The translations under genes and the position numbers were made by a program. The notes below the pieces were generated by a model that did not search any database, was not told the origin of the DNA, and saw only the letters and a program-made list of their open reading frames with translations. This document shows, piece by piece, positions 62,767 to 64,000 of a stretch of 64,000 nt of DNA. The stretch's first letter is position 1. The number at the start of each line of letters is the position of its first letter. Source of the DNA: Janibacter hoylei PVAS-1 (lineage in GTDB: Bacteria > Actinomycetota > Actinomycetes > Actinomycetales > Dermatophilaceae). The stretch is from assembly GCF_000297495.1 (NCBI RefSeq), contig NZ_ALWX01000051.1:1-64000 (forward strand), given 5' to 3'.

Positions 62767-64000
62767 GCGAGCGACGAGACGGCGGGCGCGAGCAGCGCGG
62801 CCAAGGTGGCCACCGCGGGCCCCGCCAGAAGTCCCGGACCGCACCCTCGGCACGCTCCCGTCAGGGCGACCTGCCGCGCAGCACCGCCCTGGGTGTCCTG
62901 CGGGCCGTCTCCCACGACGGTGCCTACGCCAACCTCGAGCTGCCCCGGGCGCTGCGGCGAGCGCGCCTGAGTGGTCGCGACGCCGGCTTCGCCACCGAGC
63001 TCACGTACGGCACCCTGCGGATGCAGGGGCTCTACGACGCGATCATCGCCGAGGCGGCGCAGCGCCCGGTCGACAAGCTCGACGGGGGAGTCCTCGACGT
63101 GCTGCGCATGGGCGCCCACCAGGTGCTCGGCATGCGGGTGCCCGAGCACGCCGCTGCCGACCAGTCGGTGGCGCTGGCCCGATCGGTCGCCGGTCAGGGG
63201 GCCGCCGGTCTCGTCAACGCCGTCATGCGGCGCATCGGCGAGCGCAGCCGCGACGAGTGGCTCGAGGTCGTCGTCCCGGCCGAGCCGGTCGCCGAGCGGT
63301 TGGCCATCGCCCAGTCGCACCCCGTGTGGGTCGTCAAGGCGCTGCGGCAGGCCCTCATCGGTCACGGGGTGACGACGCCCGACGGCGCGGACGCCGAGGT
63401 CGAGGAGCTGCTCGCCGCGCACAACGTGCCGGCCGACGTGTCGCTCGTCGCCCGCCCCGGACTCGCCGAGGTCGACGAGCTGCTCGCCGCAGGTGCGCAG
63501 CCCGCGCGGTGGTCCCCCTTCGCCGCAGAGCTGGAGTCCGGCGCGCCCGGTGATCTCGACGCCGTCCGCGAGGGCCGCGCGGCCGTCCAGGACGAAGGGA
63601 GCCAGCTGCTCGCCCTGGCCCTGGCTGCCGCGCCGGTCACCCCGCGCGACGACGGCGCACCGGAGCGGTGGCTCGACCTGTGCGCCGGCCCCGGCGGCAA
63701 GGCCGGCCTGCTCGCCGCCCTCGCGCTGCGTCAGGGAGCCGACCTCGTCGCCAACGAGGTGAGCGAGCACCGCACCGAGCTGGTGCGGCAGAGCCTGCGC
63801 CCGGCGCTCGCCGCTGCCGGTGGGGCCGGCCGCGAGATCGTCGTGCGGACCGGTGACGGGCGTGAGGTCGGCACCGACGAGCCCGAGACCTACGACCGGG
63901 TGCTCGTCGACGCCCCGTGCACCGGCCTGGGGGCGCTGCGCCGCCGGCCCGAGGCCAGGTGGCGCCGTCAGCCCGGTGACCTCGCCGGGCTGGGTCCGCT
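62763..64000 (+). CDS. rsmB: 16S rRNA (cytosine967-C5)-methyltransferase RsmB, 3' end outside window
   Basis: At least 412 residues, open to the end of the window. A Gly/Arg/Gln-rich N-terminal tail of about 35 residues is followed by a NusB-like RNA-binding domain ([20 protein letters not shown], then [17 protein letters not shown]). The methyltransferase domain has the SAM loop [15 protein letters not shown] and the motif [20 protein letters not shown]. The catalytic Cys of motif VI lies beyond the window. ATG overlaps the fmt stop. Confidence 0.94.
   Translation, partial: MSERRDGGREQRGQGGHRGPRQKSRTAPSARSRQGDLPRSTALGVLRAVSHDGAYANLELPRALRRARLSGRDAGFATELTYGTLRMQGLYDAIIAEAAQRPVDKLDGGVLDVLRMGAHQVLGMRVPEHAAADQSVALARSVAGQGAAGLVNAVMRRIGERSRDEWLEVVVPAEPVAERLAIAQSHPVWVVKALRQALIGHGVTTPDGADAEVEELLAAHNVPADVSLVARPGLAEVDELLAAGAQPARWSPFAAELESGAPGDLDAVREGRAAVQDEGSQLLALALAAAPVTPRDDGAPERWLDLCAGPGGKAGLLAALALRQGADLVANEVSEHRTELVRQSLRPALAAAGGAGREIVVRTGDGREVGTDEPETYDRVLVDAPCTGLGALRRRPEARWRRQPGDLAGLGP

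Overview
The window is about 64 kb of a high-GC (roughly 70 %) actinobacterial chromosome. Gene content and order (tlyA-nadK-recN-steA-steB-murJ-pyrG; pyrR-pyrBC-carAB-pyrKDF-mihF-gmk-rpoZ-coaBC-metK-priA-fmt-rsmB; a mycobacterial-type PyrF; MihF; a DUF222/HNH protein) point to the Micrococcales, probably an Intrasporangiaceae-like organism. That assignment is an inference from gene content, not from a database match.

Layout. 1-1.25 kb: 3' third of a 23S rRNA gene, a 5S rRNA gene and a strong hairpin terminator. 1.3-15.4 kb: one long plus-strand run with many 4-base start/stop overlaps, holding a TPR protein, a HAD phosphatase, a lysine-rich tail protein, a small acidic protein, tlyA, NAD kinase, recN, the cell-division pair steA/steB, a MraY-like membrane protein, murJ, a glycosyltransferase, pyrG and a NUDIX hydrolase. 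15.5-25.2 kb: aspS, then a mixed block of housekeeping and accessory genes (two small hydrolases, a FUSC transporter operon with a GNAT, rarA, an LLM oxidoreductase, a SnoaL-like fragment, a DUF222/HNH gene with an in-frame amber codon). 25.5-33.5 kb: alaS-ruvX-mltG-aroE-aroC-aroK-aroB. 33.5-40.2 kb: an apparent accessory block between aroB and efp, with an array of three palindromes, a two-component system, an ABC exporter, a GltS-like protein and a secreted lipase. 40.2-43.1 kb: efp-nusB, a permease and a NUDIX protein. 43.1-45.8 kb: the methionine importer metNIQ on the minus strand. 45.8-64 kb: a single long pyrimidine/housekeeping series from pyrR to a truncated rsmB.

How it works together. 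The first cluster couples ribosome modification and DNA repair to cell-envelope synthesis and cytokinesis. The aro cluster gives four consecutive shikimate enzymes. The pyr cluster encodes the whole de novo UMP pathway except the orotate phosphoribosyltransferase PyrE. A PyrR-binding hairpin in its leader takes up the Shine-Dalgarno sequence, so translational repression by PyrR is likely. metNIQ is preceded by a promoter whose -35/-10 spacer overlaps a perfect palindrome.

Two window-wide patterns stand out. Seven otherwise normal genes (murJ, a glycosyltransferase, a GNAT, alaS, a gltS-like gene, pyrF, fmt) are broken by one net frameshift each, and every time the break sits at a run of five or more G or C. 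This looks far more like homopolymer sequencing error than biology. Several genes also show a TAnnnT box 6-8 bases before a GTG/ATG start, the layout of leaderless mRNAs. I found no phage, insertion sequence, CRISPR array, tRNA or clear new defence or biosynthetic system. The least explained element is the palindrome array at 33.49-33.59 kb.
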